Of a stretch of DNA of 64,000 bases, positions 27,489 through 36,556 are shown one piece after another. Positions within the stretch are counted from its first letter, which is position 1. Each line of letters begins with the position of its first letter. The position numbers and the translations under genes are program-made. The stretch lies in the NCBI RefSeq assembly GCF_002811875.1, contig NZ_NPDZ01000004.1, positions 248,001 to 312,000 on the forward strand. The letters are read 5' to 3'. Source of the stretch: Leptospira perolatii. GTDB lineage: Bacteria > Spirochaetota > Leptospiria > Leptospirales > Leptospiraceae. The notes beneath the pieces are model-generated. The model was not told the DNA's origin and did no database searches. It saw only the letters and a list, made by a program, of their open reading frames with translations.

Positions 27489-28886
27489 ATGCAGACGGCT
27501 GGCAGATTTTCGAGTGGCAAAATCAAGTCCAAACAGTTCTGCCTAGTTTGCATCTGTGTTTTCGCTTTCCTGCGATCTGAGCCTAGATTCGGAGAAGATC
27601 GAAATGATTTTGCTGCCTCCTCCATTTCTTTGGGAGGTACTTTTTCCAGCTTTGCTTCTAGAAAAAACGATTCTTCCAAGGAAACTTTCTGGATTCGGGG
27701 AGAATCCTGTCTTGTAAAGCGCAGTGCTCTCATTTTTTTCAAAAAGAATCAGACGGAAGATTGTCCAAAGGGAAAAGCTTTTTTAGAAAAACGGAATGGA
27801 GTTCCGCTAATTTCGTTTTCATTAGAAAGCGATCTTCTTTATTTTTCTTACGGAAATCGATTCAAACCTTTGCAGCACAGGTTCTTTTTGAGACAGGATT
27901 TTTCCGCACTTTACAAAGTGGAGCAGCCTTTAGAGAAGTCGGTTTTCCTAGGAGGAAAGATTTCGCATGCCATGTTCGGACTCTACTCCGGACTTCCTTC
28001 GAGTCATTCTTCACCTGGGTGGTTCCTGAAGCCTTATAAGAATTATTTGGAATTCGCTGCCTCCTTTTCTCAAAATGCAGGCCATCTGTTGGTTCAGTTT
28101 CCGAGCTACGATGCGAATTCCAGATTTGGCTCACAGATCTTGAATCGTTACAGCTTTAGATTAGAAATTTCCCAGACCACCGAAGGAAACAAAGGTTTTA
28201 CTTCAGCATTTTGGAAAAACGAAGAAGGAACACAAAAGCTCGCCTTTCTGGCGTACACGGGTCAAGCAAGGCAATTGTACTTTGTTTCAGAATTTATCCC
28301 TCCAGAGGAAAGAGCGAATCTAGTTCGAGCGACTTGGGAAATAGAGTCATATCACAGACTCGAAGTAGTTCACCTAGAAAAGTTTTCCTCCGATCTGGAT
28401 CGAACATTAGAAATTGCTAAATCATTTACCGGAAAATTCTCACTATTTCCAACTTCGATTGGATCCTTGCTGCTACATTCCAAATTCTACAAATTTCTTC
28501 CGTCTGGAGAAAGCGTCTGGGCAAAGGGAATCTACTGGGGATATAAAAGAAAAAATTGGAATTGGGAAATAGGCCAAGAATGGAGAAAAAACGGAGATAG
28601 AATTTCGGAAATCCAACTTCTCTTCGACTTACAAGACGGCTGGAAGATACAATCTTCGATACTGCACGCCGAGGAAAAAAACAGGTTTCCTGCATTCATA
28701 GAAGAACCGATTCTTCAATACGACACCGGATTACTACTCACGGATCGAAGCTTTTACGCGAATCTTAGGGTCTCCCATCCCAATTTTTCCGCACAACTTA
28801 GGCACTCTAGAGAAAAATCCGGAAAGGGGGATTCTCTTAGCCTAAGATTCGAATTTTGTATGCCGATTCCACTCTCGAAAAATTAA
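27489..28886 (+). CDS. Putative outer membrane beta-barrel protein
   Basis: 465 residues. A basic then hydrophobic N-terminus (KSKQFCLVCICVFAFLRSEP) suggests export. The rest is rich in alternating aromatic/polar strands (YNLEFAASFSQ-like, FYKFLPSGESVWAKGIYWGY, WNWEIGQEWRKNGDRISEIQLLFDL, FYANLRVSHPNFSAQLRH) and ends with strands typical of a closing barrel (SLSLRFEFCMPIP). I cannot name the family. No ribosome-binding site is clear before the ATG at 27489. Its last 4 nt overlap the end of the convergent pssA. Confidence 0.65.
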   Translation: MQTAGRFSSGKIKSKQFCLVCICVFAFLRSEPRFGEDRNDFAASSISLGGTFSSFASRKNDSSKETFWIRGESCLVKRSALIFFKKNQTEDCPKGKAFLEKRNGVPLISFSLESDLLYFSYGNRFKPLQHRFFLRQDFSALYKVEQPLEKSVFLGGKISHAMFGLYSGLPSSHSSPGWFLKPYKNYLEFAASFSQNAGHLLVQFPSYDANSRFGSQILNRYSFRLEISQTTEGNKGFTSAFWKNEEGTQKLAFLAYTGQARQLYFVSEFIPPEERANLVRATWEIESYHRLEVVHLEKFSSDLDRTLEIAKSFTGKFSLFPTSIGSLLLHSKFYKFLPSGESVWAKGIYWGYKRKNWNWEIGQEWRKNGDRISEIQLLFDLQDGWKIQSSILHAEEKNRFPAFIEEPILQYDTGLLLTDRSFYANLRVSHPNFSAQLRHSREKSGKGDSLSLRFEFCMPIPLSKN

Positions 28887-29638
28887 TCCAGTTTGACTCG
28901 AAACTCCTGGAGCAAATGGATCAGGAAAGTAATAATACCGGAAAAGATATAGAAGAAAAGCAAAGCGTAGATTAACCACGGCCAATGATTCAATCCGATA
29001 AAAAATAGCAATAGAACGACTGCCACAATCATAAAGGAAACTCTAGTTGGTGTCAGTTTCGTACGAATCGCTACCTGAGGCTTGGAATATCGGATATTGG
29101 ATACCATTAAGATCGCGATCAAAACAAAGAGAGAAATCGAGATCCAGTGAGGGATCCGATTCAAGTTCAAAAAGATCGGAAAGAATCCAACAGAGACGCC
29201 TGCCACTGGAGAAGGAAGTCCGGTAAACGAAGACGGATCGTGGGCCACATTAAATCTTGCCAATCTATATGCCGCACAAATTGGAAAGATCGCCGATAGC
29301 ATCATTCCGATCGGAAACAAATCTTCCTGTCCAAATACATCCACCTTGTATTCAAACAAAACCATATTATAAAATAAGAAACCGGGTGCGATCCCGAACG
29401 TGGTCAGATCCGCTAGACTGTCCAAGTCAGCACCAAGTTCGCTTGTGGCATCTAAAGCTCTTGCAACCATTCCGTCTAGTCCGTCCAGAATTGCGGCGAG
29501 CAAAATAAAAAAGCCGGCTAAGATATAAGATTTTGGCCCGCTCCCAGACGCTTCCGAGGCGATCAATATGGAGGCAAATCCCATACTCAAGTTTCCGAGA
29601 GTAATCATGTTCGGAACCCAACTCAGTCTTCGATTCAT
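28883..29638 (-). CDS. pssA: CDP-diacylglycerol-serine O-phosphatidyltransferase
   Basis: 251 residues, about seven membrane helices. The CDP-alcohol phosphotransferase motif is complete: [26 protein letters not shown] (segment 50-75), with the catalytic Asp in the final DSLAD. It makes phosphatidylserine, precursor of phosphatidylethanolamine. The start overlaps the tsaD stop by 4 nt. Confidence 0.93.
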   Translation of the reverse strand: MNRRLSWVPNMITLGNLSMGFASILIASEASGSGPKSYILAGFFILLAAILDGLDGMVARALDATSELGADLDSLADLTTFGIAPGFLFYNMVLFEYKVDVFGQEDLFPIGMMLSAIFPICAAYRLARFNVAHDPSSFTGLPSPVAGVSVGFFPIFLNLNRIPHWISISLFVLIAILMVSNIRYSKPQVAIRTKLTPTRVSFMIVAVVLLLFFIGLNHWPWLIYALLFFYIFSGIITFLIHLLQEFRVKLD

Positions 29639-30651
29639 AGAAACGTCTCCTGTCTCACCGGACTAACCTGAAAATCAAAACTCTTAGAGTAACCTTGTCG
29701 AAACAAATAATAGCCCAACGCGGCAACCATAGCTCCGTTATCCGTGCAGTATATTTTTTTCTTGGGAGAAAAAAACTCCAGGGAATTTTCTTCCGAGAAT
29801 TTGCGTAAACGCGATTGTAATGTGGAATTCGCCAACACACCGCCACCTGCATATACTCTACGTATTCCGGTCTTATTTACCGCTCTTTTAAGGTTTCTTT
29901 CCACCAAATCAAAGGCGGTATTTTGAAAATGATAGCATACTTTCGGAACCGAAATATTGGGCTCCCTTGCCAAAAGATGGGCTACTGCAGTTTTCAATCC
30001 GGAAAAAGAAAAGGCGACTCTATCCGTTTCTAAGTTTCGCAACAACGGAGGTAGGAGGTCCTTTTCCTTAGAAGAAGGCTCGTACAAGGCAGCCTGAGCC
30101 TCGATCGCTGGTCCTCCGGGGTAAGGCAAACCCAAAAGTCCCGCGACTTTATCAAAGGCCTCTCCGAGGGCATCATCCATAGTATCTCCTACCGTCTGCA
30201 TGCTCCCGAATTTTTCCATTTTATAGATCGCAGAATTTCCCCCGGAAAGTAAAAGTCCGAGCACTGGAAACAATGGAGGAACTCCTTCTAAATGAAGCAC
30301 AGCAAAATGTGCCTGCAAATGACAAAGCGGCACGATAGGAGTTCCATACACTAGGTGAATCGATCTTGCGAGTTGCGCACCTATCATCAAAGATCCGGTC
30401 AGCCCGGGAGAATTGGTAACCGCTACATAGTCCAATTCCGAAACTTGTATCTTCGATTCGAAAAGAACTTCGCTTAACAACAAATTAATTTTCTCTAAAT
30501 GCGCGCGAGACGCGATCTCTGGAACGATTCCTCGAAAAGGTTTATGCAGATCGATCTGACTGAATATCTTGAGCGAAACCAGCTCCTTTCCGTCTGCTAC
30601 GATTCCGAGACTGGTCTCGTCGCAGCTGGTTTCGATTCCTAGACCGATCAT
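29635..30651 (-). CDS. tsaD: tRNA threonylcarbamoyladenosine transferase TsaD
   Basis: 338 residues. The N-terminus [14 protein letters not shown], the metal-binding CHLQAHF (His pair) and [19 protein letters not shown] and [12 protein letters not shown] all fit. It transfers the threonylcarbamoyl group to A37 of tRNAs reading ANN codons and works with TsaB, TsaE and TsaC. The gene lies between the C-terminal protease and pssA on one strand, with 3-4 nt spacing, so they form an operon. Confidence 0.97.
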   Translation of the reverse strand: MIGLGIETSCDETSLGIVADGKELVSLKIFSQIDLHKPFRGIVPEIASRAHLEKINLLLSEVLFESKIQVSELDYVAVTNSPGLTGSLMIGAQLARSIHLVYGTPIVPLCHLQAHFAVLHLEGVPPLFPVLGLLLSGGNSAIYKMEKFGSMQTVGDTMDDALGEAFDKVAGLLGLPYPGGPAIEAQAALYEPSSKEKDLLPPLLRNLETDRVAFSFSGLKTAVAHLLAREPNISVPKVCYHFQNTAFDLVERNLKRAVNKTGIRRVYAGGGVLANSTLQSRLRKFSEENSLEFFSPKKKIYCTDNGAMVAALGYYLFRQGYSKSFDFQVSPVRQETFL

Positions 30652-30654
30652 CTT

Positions 30655-32025
30655 TTATTTTTTTTCGGAAAGTAGTTCCAGAGCTTTCTTCAATTGAGGA
30701 TCCAGCTCCAGGTCTGTGATGGTTCTTTCTGATTCTGGTTGGGTCCGATTCTTGAACAGGATTCTGGCAACTTCACTCGTGATTTTGATCCCGTTTTCCT
30801 GCAAAGCCTTCAGGAACATCTGAAAGTTCTGTTCAGTGTATACCGGGTATTTTGCAATCAGTTGGTCTAGAAGTTTTTTCTCGCCCATTTTTCTGAGATA
30901 AAACCGATCATCTTCCGTAGGCTCAATCGCCTTGACTACTAGATCCGGCAAGATTCCTTTTCCGTGCAAAGAGCGTCCGGAAGGAGTGTAATATTTCTGT
31001 ACGGTTAATTTTACTGCTGTTCCGTGAGACAGAGAATATACGTTTTGTACTGAGCCTTTCCCAAAGGAAGTGGTTCCTAAAATTTTCGCACGCCCATGGT
31101 CCTGCAACGCACCTGCAAAAATTTCCGAGGCAGACGCTGATCCTTCGTTGATCAAAACGACTACCGGCACTTTTGTATATTTTGGGTCCGTAGGCCCCGA
31201 TTTAAATGTCTCGATTAATTCTCCGCCTCTACCTCTTACGGAAACGATATCCGCGCCTACTGGCAAAAATAATTCGGAAAGTTGTATCGCTAAAGGCAAA
31301 AGTCCTCCCGGATTCATTCTCAAATCTACAATGAGACCTTCTGCCTTTTTATCCAAAAGCGTCTTCACTTGCTTTTTGAATTCATCCAGAGTGGATTCCT
31401 TTCCCATAAACTGATTCAGCTTAATATATCCCACTTTTTCTTTTTCAAAGTAGGAGGAGCGCACAAACCGGATCTTTATCTTTTCTCGAACGAGAGTAAA
31501 CTGCAACGGATCTTTTTGATTTTTTCTTTCGATCTTTATGCTTACGGAAGAGCCGGGTTTTCCGCGCATTAGTTTGATACCTTCAGTATAACTCAGATTT
31601 GCAGTACTTTTTCCGTCGATTTCTATGATTCTGTCTTGCGGCAAAATTCCCGCCCGCATCGCCGGAGTATCGTCCATCGGAGTCACTACGATAATCGCGC
31701 CTTCTCCGAAAGCTACTTCCATACCGAGGCCCCCGAAACTTCCTTGGGTCTCCTCTTGCATGTGAGTATAATCTTCTAAATCCAAAAACGCAGAATGAGG
31801 ATCTCCTAAAGAAGAGATCATTCCTTTGATCGCGCCTAGAAATATTTTTTCTTCGTCTACAGTTTCAACGTATCCATTTTCGATGAGTCCAAATACTTCG
31901 TGAAAGATTTGTAAATATTTTTCACTGGTTTCCGAAACTGCTCTTGCTCGAACCGGCTGGAACACAAGTGCTGTGCTCAGCAGGATGACAAGAGTCATCC
32001 AAACAAATCTTTCCTTACTTTTCAT
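30655..32025 (-). CDS. C-terminal processing peptidase (S41, CtpA/Prc type)
   Basis: 456 residues from the ATG at 32025 (a TTG 9 nt upstream is less likely). It has a signal/anchor (MTLVILLSTALVFQPV), a PDZ domain (GGLGMEVAFGEGAIIVVTPMDDTPAMRAGILPQD, about 95-180) and the S41 catalytic part. There the Ser lies in NEGSASASEIFAGAL and the Lys in GTTSFGKGSVQNVY. It trims periplasmic proteins at the C-terminus. It overlaps the upstream lipoprotein gene by 11 nt. Confidence 0.94.
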   Translation of the reverse strand: MKSKERFVWMTLVILLSTALVFQPVRARAVSETSEKYLQIFHEVFGLIENGYVETVDEEKIFLGAIKGMISSLGDPHSAFLDLEDYTHMQEETQGSFGGLGMEVAFGEGAIIVVTPMDDTPAMRAGILPQDRIIEIDGKSTANLSYTEGIKLMRGKPGSSVSIKIERKNQKDPLQFTLVREKIKIRFVRSSYFEKEKVGYIKLNQFMGKESTLDEFKKQVKTLLDKKAEGLIVDLRMNPGGLLPLAIQLSELFLPVGADIVSVRGRGGELIETFKSGPTDPKYTKVPVVVLINEGSASASEIFAGALQDHGRAKILGTTSFGKGSVQNVYSLSHGTAVKLTVQKYYTPSGRSLHGKGILPDLVVKAIEPTEDDRFYLRKMGEKKLLDQLIAKYPVYTEQNFQMFLKALQENGIKITSEVARILFKNRTQPESERTITDLELDPQLKKALELLSEKK

Positions 32026-32317
32026 CTCTACCAACCATACGAGAATAGACCTTTGGATGGGTTTGCGATAGTTTCTTTAGAGCCTGCTCTGAATCGAATC
32101 TGTATTTTTCACAGACCGCGCGGAACAAGGCCAAATCATCCGGAATCGGTTTCTCCGAATAGGAATTGAGTCGAACCTCGAATCTAGATTCGGACATTGT
32201 ACTGAGAACAAGCTTAAGATCTTGGTCGGTAATTTCCTGCTTTAGCGGAGTACAAGAGGAAAGTAAAACTAGAAGAGCGGCCGATGCAAAAAGGCGAACT
32301 GATAAAAAGAATTTCAC
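32015..32317 (-). CDS. Small lipoprotein, coupled to the S41 peptidase
   Basis: About 100 residues from the GTG at 32317. This is preferred to the TTG at 32353 because the protein then starts KFFLSVRLFASAALLVLLSSC, a proper lipoprotein signal. The TTG itself sits in TTGACA, more likely a -35 promoter element. The mature part is charged and helical (KLVLSTMSESRFEVRLNS, DSEQALKKLSQTHPKVYSR). The 11 nt overlap suggests it works with the protease, perhaps as an adaptor like NlpI for Prc, but this is inference. Confidence 0.72.
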   Translation of the reverse strand: MKFFLSVRLFASAALLVLLSSCTPLKQEITDQDLKLVLSTMSESRFEVRLNSYSEKPIPDDLALFRAVCEKYRFDSEQALKKLSQTHPKVYSRMVGRDEK

Positions 32318-32399
32318 TCTAACTGAGGGTCTTTCCAAACAGGGCACTGTCAAGAAAAGAATTCAGTCAGAACACTCATTCAGAACCGATCAGACGATT

Positions 32400-33008
32400 C
32401 TAATATACTCTGTACAATCCGATTAACTTACCGATGATCGTCGCTTTTTTGGTTCGGATCGGTTTGTATTTTTGATTTCTTGCTTCCAGTCGAATATGAT
32501 CTGGTTCTTTGTAGTACACTTTTAGAGTAGCCTCGTCTTCGATCAGAGCGACTACGATCTCTCCATTTCTAGCGATATCTCTTTTTTGAATGATTGCGAT
32601 ATCCCCATCGTTGATTCCAGCATCTACCATGGAATCACCTTGCACCTTCAACGCGAAGGTCATTCCTTTAGATGCAAGTTCTTCTGTAACCGGAATATAG
32701 CCTTCTATATTTTCTTCCGCAAGGATGGGAAGTCCGGCAGCCACTCTTCCGATCAACGGAATGCTAGGTGTAGGAACCGGGAGACTTTCAAAAGGACTCT
32801 GTCGTACTAACTCAATCGCTCTGGATTGGTTTTTGGAAGTTTTGATATAACCTTTCTTTTCGATCGCCTTGAGATGGTCATAAGCACCTTTTGCAGTGAT
32901 CCCAAATTCTTCGCCGATTTCTCGGATTGTAGGCGGAAAGCCCCTTTCTTTAATGATATTTGTGATAAACTGCAGAACTGAAGTTTGCTTTTCGGTCAAG
33001 TCCTTCAT
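32400..33008 (-). CDS. lexA: LexA repressor
   Basis: 202 residues from the ATG at 33008. Winged helix DNA-binding N-terminus (EKQTSVLQFITNIIKERGF, TIREIGEEFGITAKGA), self-cleavage site Ala91-Gly92 in RVAAGLPI, nucleophile Ser126 in GDSMVDAG and Lys163 in ATLKVYY. It represses the SOS response. The ATG has no ribosome-binding site and a promoter-like pair ends right before it, so the mRNA may be leaderless. I see no clear self-operator (TTTG-N5-CAAA) upstream; lexA is reported not to be autoregulated in L. interrogans. Confidence 0.95.
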   Translation of the reverse strand: MKDLTEKQTSVLQFITNIIKERGFPPTIREIGEEFGITAKGAYDHLKAIEKKGYIKTSKNQSRAIELVRQSPFESLPVPTPSIPLIGRVAAGLPILAEENIEGYIPVTEELASKGMTFALKVQGDSMVDAGINDGDIAIIQKRDIARNGEIVVALIEDEATLKVYYKEPDHIRLEARNQKYKPIRTKKATIIGKLIGLYRVY

Positions 33009-33015
33009 GCTTAAC

Positions 33016-33043
33016 AAAATATTAGTGAATAAATGTAGTGCAA
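33016..33043 (-). promoter_or_regulatory. Candidate lexA promoter
   Basis: On the minus strand TTGCAC (33038-33043) and TATTTT (33016-33021) are spaced by 16 nt. A start point about 7 nt on would coincide with the lexA ATG at 33008, so the message would have little or no leader. Only the sequence match supports this. Confidence 0.35.
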
Positions 33044-33055
33044 GTACTTTTCTGG

Positions 33056-33802
33056 TTATTCGAAGATTTTCGGAAAGAATTTACCGATTTTTGTTTGGGC
33101 AGTCTTGTATTCGGATCCGAATTCTTTTAACAAATCCTTTTCTTCAAAATAAGTTCCAATCCAAATGTACACCGTAATCACGATCGAAAACAAAAAGTGT
33201 CCCGCACTCATATCAGAAACCATCCAAATTCCCAATAAAAATCCGGTCATCATAGGATGACGAACATATTTATACAAAAAAGGATTCTTATATTCTGTTT
33301 TTTGAATATTCTGTCCCTTAAAGTTCGCCCAAGTCTGTTTGAGCCCAAAGAGTTCAAAATGATCGATTTGAAATGTGGAAAAAATTGCCAAACCCCATCC
33401 AAACAAGTTCAGGCACAAAACAACCCATCTCAGCCACATGGTTTCTACATTGATACTCCACACCAAGTAAGGGATCGGTTGCCAAAAGCGAAATAACAGC
33501 CATAAAGCTATAACAGAAAATACTAAATAAGTACTTCTCTCTGCGGCGCTCGGAATCCATCTAGTAATGATTTTCTTAGCCCGGGCCCTAGCCATCAAGC
33601 TATGCTGAAGTCCAAACAGAAGCAATAGGCCTAGATCGAATACGACTCCATAGACCCAACTTGTCTGCGGACCTTCATCGACCGAATAAGGAAAGTAAGG
33701 CAAATTGTCCGCAAAACCGAGCAACAGCACAGAAATGATCAGCGTGCAAAAGTAAGCCAAAACAGCATACATAAGAACGAAAAATCTTTTCATAAAATTC
33801 AC
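33056..33802 (-). CDS. mddA: MddA-like methanethiol S-methyltransferase (NnrU family)
   Basis: 248 residues, five to six membrane helices. Family segments are visible: LFGLQHSLMARARAKK, IPSAAERSTYLVFS, QIDHFELFGLKQTW, YKYVRHPMMTGFLLGIW and YFEEKDLLKEFG. MddA methylates methanethiol with S-adenosylmethionine to dimethyl sulphide; the RHP and EE motifs are those of the isoprenylcysteine methyltransferase superfamily. It follows the adaptor gene by 1 nt, so it is co-transcribed with the efflux genes. NnrU-like function remains an alternative. Confidence 0.78.
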   Translation of the reverse strand: MNFMKRFFVLMYAVLAYFCTLIISVLLLGFADNLPYFPYSVDEGPQTSWVYGVVFDLGLLLLFGLQHSLMARARAKKIITRWIPSAAERSTYLVFSVIALWLLFRFWQPIPYLVWSINVETMWLRWVVLCLNLFGWGLAIFSTFQIDHFELFGLKQTWANFKGQNIQKTEYKNPFLYKYVRHPMMTGFLLGIWMVSDMSAGHFLFSIVITVYIWIGTYFEEKDLLKEFGSEYKTAQTKIGKFFPKIFE

Positions 33803-33803
33803 A

Positions 33804-34979
33804 TTACAGTTTTAAATATTCACTTTTTAGAATAAAAGAGCCCCTGGAAACTACTTCGCTTCCTTCTCCTACCCCACCCAAAATAATTACGTCTTCTCCG
33901 ACCGTATCACCCGTGATTACGTCTACCGCTTCGAAAGAATTTCCTTCTTTATGAATAAATACGACTGTCCTCCCTTCGATTTCATGAACTGCTTCGAGCG
34001 GGAGCATTTTCTTTTTTACATCTCCCTTGCTAACAACCAAACCGTTCACCTTTGCGGTCACTGTCTGGCCTGGCTTCAGCCTTCCTCCCTTGTTAGAAAC
34101 CATGATCCGAATTTTTGCAGTACGTTTCACTGAGTCTAGGACGGCGCCTACATAAGCGACTCTTCCTTGGATGGTATGAGTTCCTTCCGCGCCCAGTGGG
34201 TAAATCGTAGATTGCGCCCCTTCTCTCACCGAACCCAGATCCTTTTCGTAGACGTCCAAAAGCACCCAAAGATTGTTTAAGTTTGCGATGGTAAAAAGTT
34301 CCTCATTGCGAGTAACTTGTTGACCTAGTACGGCTTTCCTTTCCGTAACTTCTCCATTGATCGGGCTGCGTAGTACCAAATTTGCAGAAACATAGACTCC
34401 CTTTTCAATCCCATCGATTTCCGAAGGAGTTAGACCGTAATTCTCTAGTTTGATTTTTGTGGTCTCGGCCTCCGTTCTGGCTGTCTTGTACTGCATCATC
34501 GCCAACTCGTATTCCTTGGCGGAAGTTACTTTCATTTCAAAAAGTTCCTTTGCTCTGTCGGCTTGCAGTTTTAGAGCCTCTAAGGAAGCTCTGGATTTTA
34601 CATAGGCAGCTTCTACTTCTCCTAGTTGCACCGAAGACAGAATTGCCAATGGTGAACCCTGGCTTACTCTATCCCCTTCTCTCACGAGCACTTTTTTGAT
34701 CCGAGCTTCTACTGTTGATCCTACCTTTGCCATGCTTTCCGGATCGTAGGTGATACGTCCAGGCAACGCAAGTTCTTCGAATTCGGAAGCTTCCTTTAGA
34801 GTGACAAATGTAAGTGGATGCCTCTTGAGCACATCCTCCGGAACCGTAAAAAAATTTTTGCTTACCTCGATGTCCTTTTTATCACTCTTCTTTTTGGTAA
34901 ATTGTTTGTACCCGTAAAGGGAGACACCGATCAAAGTTAGAGCGATGATGATTTTATATTTCTGAAGAATTGCCATCAT
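33804..34979 (-). CDS. RND efflux periplasmic adaptor (CzcB/CusB-like)
   Basis: 391 residues. An N-terminal membrane anchor precedes the membrane-fusion fold: lipoyl halves (VEARIKKVLVREGDRVSQGSPL and NGEVTERKAVLGQQVTRNEELFTIANL), a helical hairpin between, beta-barrel and membrane-proximal parts (PGQTVTAKVNGLVV, HEIEGRTVVFIHKEG). The style is that of heavy-metal RND adaptors. It overlaps the outer membrane factor gene by 4 nt. No inner membrane pump follows, which is unusual. Confidence 0.92.
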   Translation of the reverse strand: MMAILQKYKIIIALTLIGVSLYGYKQFTKKKSDKKDIEVSKNFFTVPEDVLKRHPLTFVTLKEASEFEELALPGRITYDPESMAKVGSTVEARIKKVLVREGDRVSQGSPLAILSSVQLGEVEAAYVKSRASLEALKLQADRAKELFEMKVTSAKEYELAMMQYKTARTEAETTKIKLENYGLTPSEIDGIEKGVYVSANLVLRSPINGEVTERKAVLGQQVTRNEELFTIANLNNLWVLLDVYEKDLGSVREGAQSTIYPLGAEGTHTIQGRVAYVGAVLDSVKRTAKIRIMVSNKGGRLKPGQTVTAKVNGLVVSKGDVKKKMLPLEAVHEIEGRTVVFIHKEGNSFEAVDVITGDTVGEDVIILGGVGEGSEVVSRGSFILKSEYLKL

Positions 34980-36433
34980 TGCGAGCCATCCACTTTGCTA
35001 GGATTCATAGATTTTGTATCGGCGATCTTTCCGATAGCAGCTTTATAAACTTCGACTGCGTTAAAATAGAGATAGAGTAAATCGTAATATTCGCGAAGGA
35101 TTGTGAGGTAATTTTTTTCTGCTTGGAGGAAGGTTACTTGATCGGAGGCGCCACGGACATATGCGATTCTGGACTTCTCTTCCAGCTGTTTGTTTTTTTC
35201 CAAAAGATTGATTCGCTCGTATTTGGTTAGCAATTCTTCTCTGGAAAGTAGTTCCTTTCTGGCGGCTTCGATTTCGGCGTTCACTTCTTGCTTTTTGGCT
35301 TCGAGAGCTAATTCGAATTTCCTATATTCTTCCCTGGCGGAGATTACCTTTCCTTGGCCTCTGTCATTTAGCGGAATCGGTATGGTGGCGAATAAACCTC
35401 CATAGTTTTCTCCTCCTTTTACCCTCCATTCTCCGCCGATCTGAAGCCAACCCAAGGCCTCTTTTCTTTGCAACTCTATGTTCATCTTCTTTTCTTGAAG
35501 TCGTTGCTCCAAGGCGGCCACATCGGGTCTATCTACCGAAGGAAATTTATCTTTTAGGAAAAGTCCGAGTACTTCCAAAGGCTTGAATTTCATTACATCG
35601 GCTTTAAAAGCAAATGTACCTTGGCTCTCGGTAACTCCACTCAAAATCCGAAGGTCCTTTTCTATGACCTGGCGTCTGACCATCGCGTCACGGTAGAATT
35701 TCTCTACCTGAATTCTTTCTAATTCCAGTCTTTCGAATTCCAAAGGAGAAATATCTCCCTTTTGAACTCTGAACTTTGTAAGTTCCAAAAGATCGCTATA
35801 GTTTTCATAGAATTCTTTGTTATTATCCACAAGCAGAGTCAGAAATACGTAAGCCCAGTAATTTTGTCTGAGCCTAAGCCTGAACTGCCTGTCGAAATTT
35901 TTGAAATCGGATAAGGACGCTTCGAAGGATTTTTTCGCGACCTTGCTACGAAGAGGAACCACACCGTACACATCCAAATCTTGGTAAAGAGCCGGCGCGT
36001 TTTCTGGGCTTCCCCCTTGTAGGTCTCGGTTTCCACCAATAAACTGTTGTTGAAACTGGAATACTGGATTTCGGTACAGGGAAGCCGTGATTACTTTTCC
36101 TCTCTCGATTCCCATATTCTGCTTTTCTGCAAGATAGAGTGGATTGTTGGAAACTGCGTATTCGGTCAGGTACTCCAAATCCCAATCAATCAAGCGAGGC
36201 CCACTTTCAGGATCCTTTACTAGAGGTTCCGGCGGACCGATTTGACTTGCGGAAAGCGACTTTGCTTCCGACTTTGTCAGGTTAGAATTTGTTTTTTTAT
36301 CTTCGGCGAGGTTTTCAAAAGGAATCGTCTCGCTGTACACCATTGTGTCAAAGGGTGAAAAACAGATCCCAAAAAATAGTCCAAGCGCAGGGAACCAAGA
36401 GCATACTTTGCTCTTTCTAAGGTAAGTTTCCAT
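34976..36433 (-). CDS. TolC-type outer membrane factor (CzcC-like)
   Basis: About 485 residues from the ATG at 36433; a second ATG at 36478 is possible, neither has a clear ribosome-binding site. The signal lies in FPALGLFFGICFS. The mature protein carries two repeats of long helical hairpins (LEYLTEYAVSNNPLYLAEKQN; PDVAALEQRLQEKKMNIELQ). It pairs with the adaptor downstream to form two thirds of a tripartite pump; the RND partner must be encoded elsewhere. The metal or drug handled is unknown. Confidence 0.88.
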   Translation of the reverse strand: METYLRKSKVCSWFPALGLFFGICFSPFDTMVYSETIPFENLAEDKKTNSNLTKSEAKSLSASQIGPPEPLVKDPESGPRLIDWDLEYLTEYAVSNNPLYLAEKQNMGIERGKVITASLYRNPVFQFQQQFIGGNRDLQGGSPENAPALYQDLDVYGVVPLRSKVAKKSFEASLSDFKNFDRQFRLRLRQNYWAYVFLTLLVDNNKEFYENYSDLLELTKFRVQKGDISPLEFERLELERIQVEKFYRDAMVRRQVIEKDLRILSGVTESQGTFAFKADVMKFKPLEVLGLFLKDKFPSVDRPDVAALEQRLQEKKMNIELQRKEALGWLQIGGEWRVKGGENYGGLFATIPIPLNDRGQGKVISAREEYRKFELALEAKKQEVNAEIEAARKELLSREELLTKYERINLLEKNKQLEEKSRIAYVRGASDQVTFLQAEKNYLTILREYYDLLYLYFNAVEVYKAAIGKIADTKSMNPSKVDGSQ

Positions 36434-36556
36434 CGGTTGGTTATAAGACCGTTTCAATTTACAAAGTTCCCAACCCATTTACGTATCCGGTCACCTAATC
36501 GCAAGAATGTTTATTAATGAAACTAGTAAGAGTGAATTTTGATCTATAAATAGCAA

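Noticed and set aside
32341..32353. TTG start of the small lipoprotein at 32353
   Set aside because: The TTG is inside TTGACA, more like a promoter element, and it would put 12 polar residues before the lipoprotein signal.
33009..33055. LexA self-operator upstream of lexA
   Set aside because: No TTTG-N5-CAAA is visible in this stretch.
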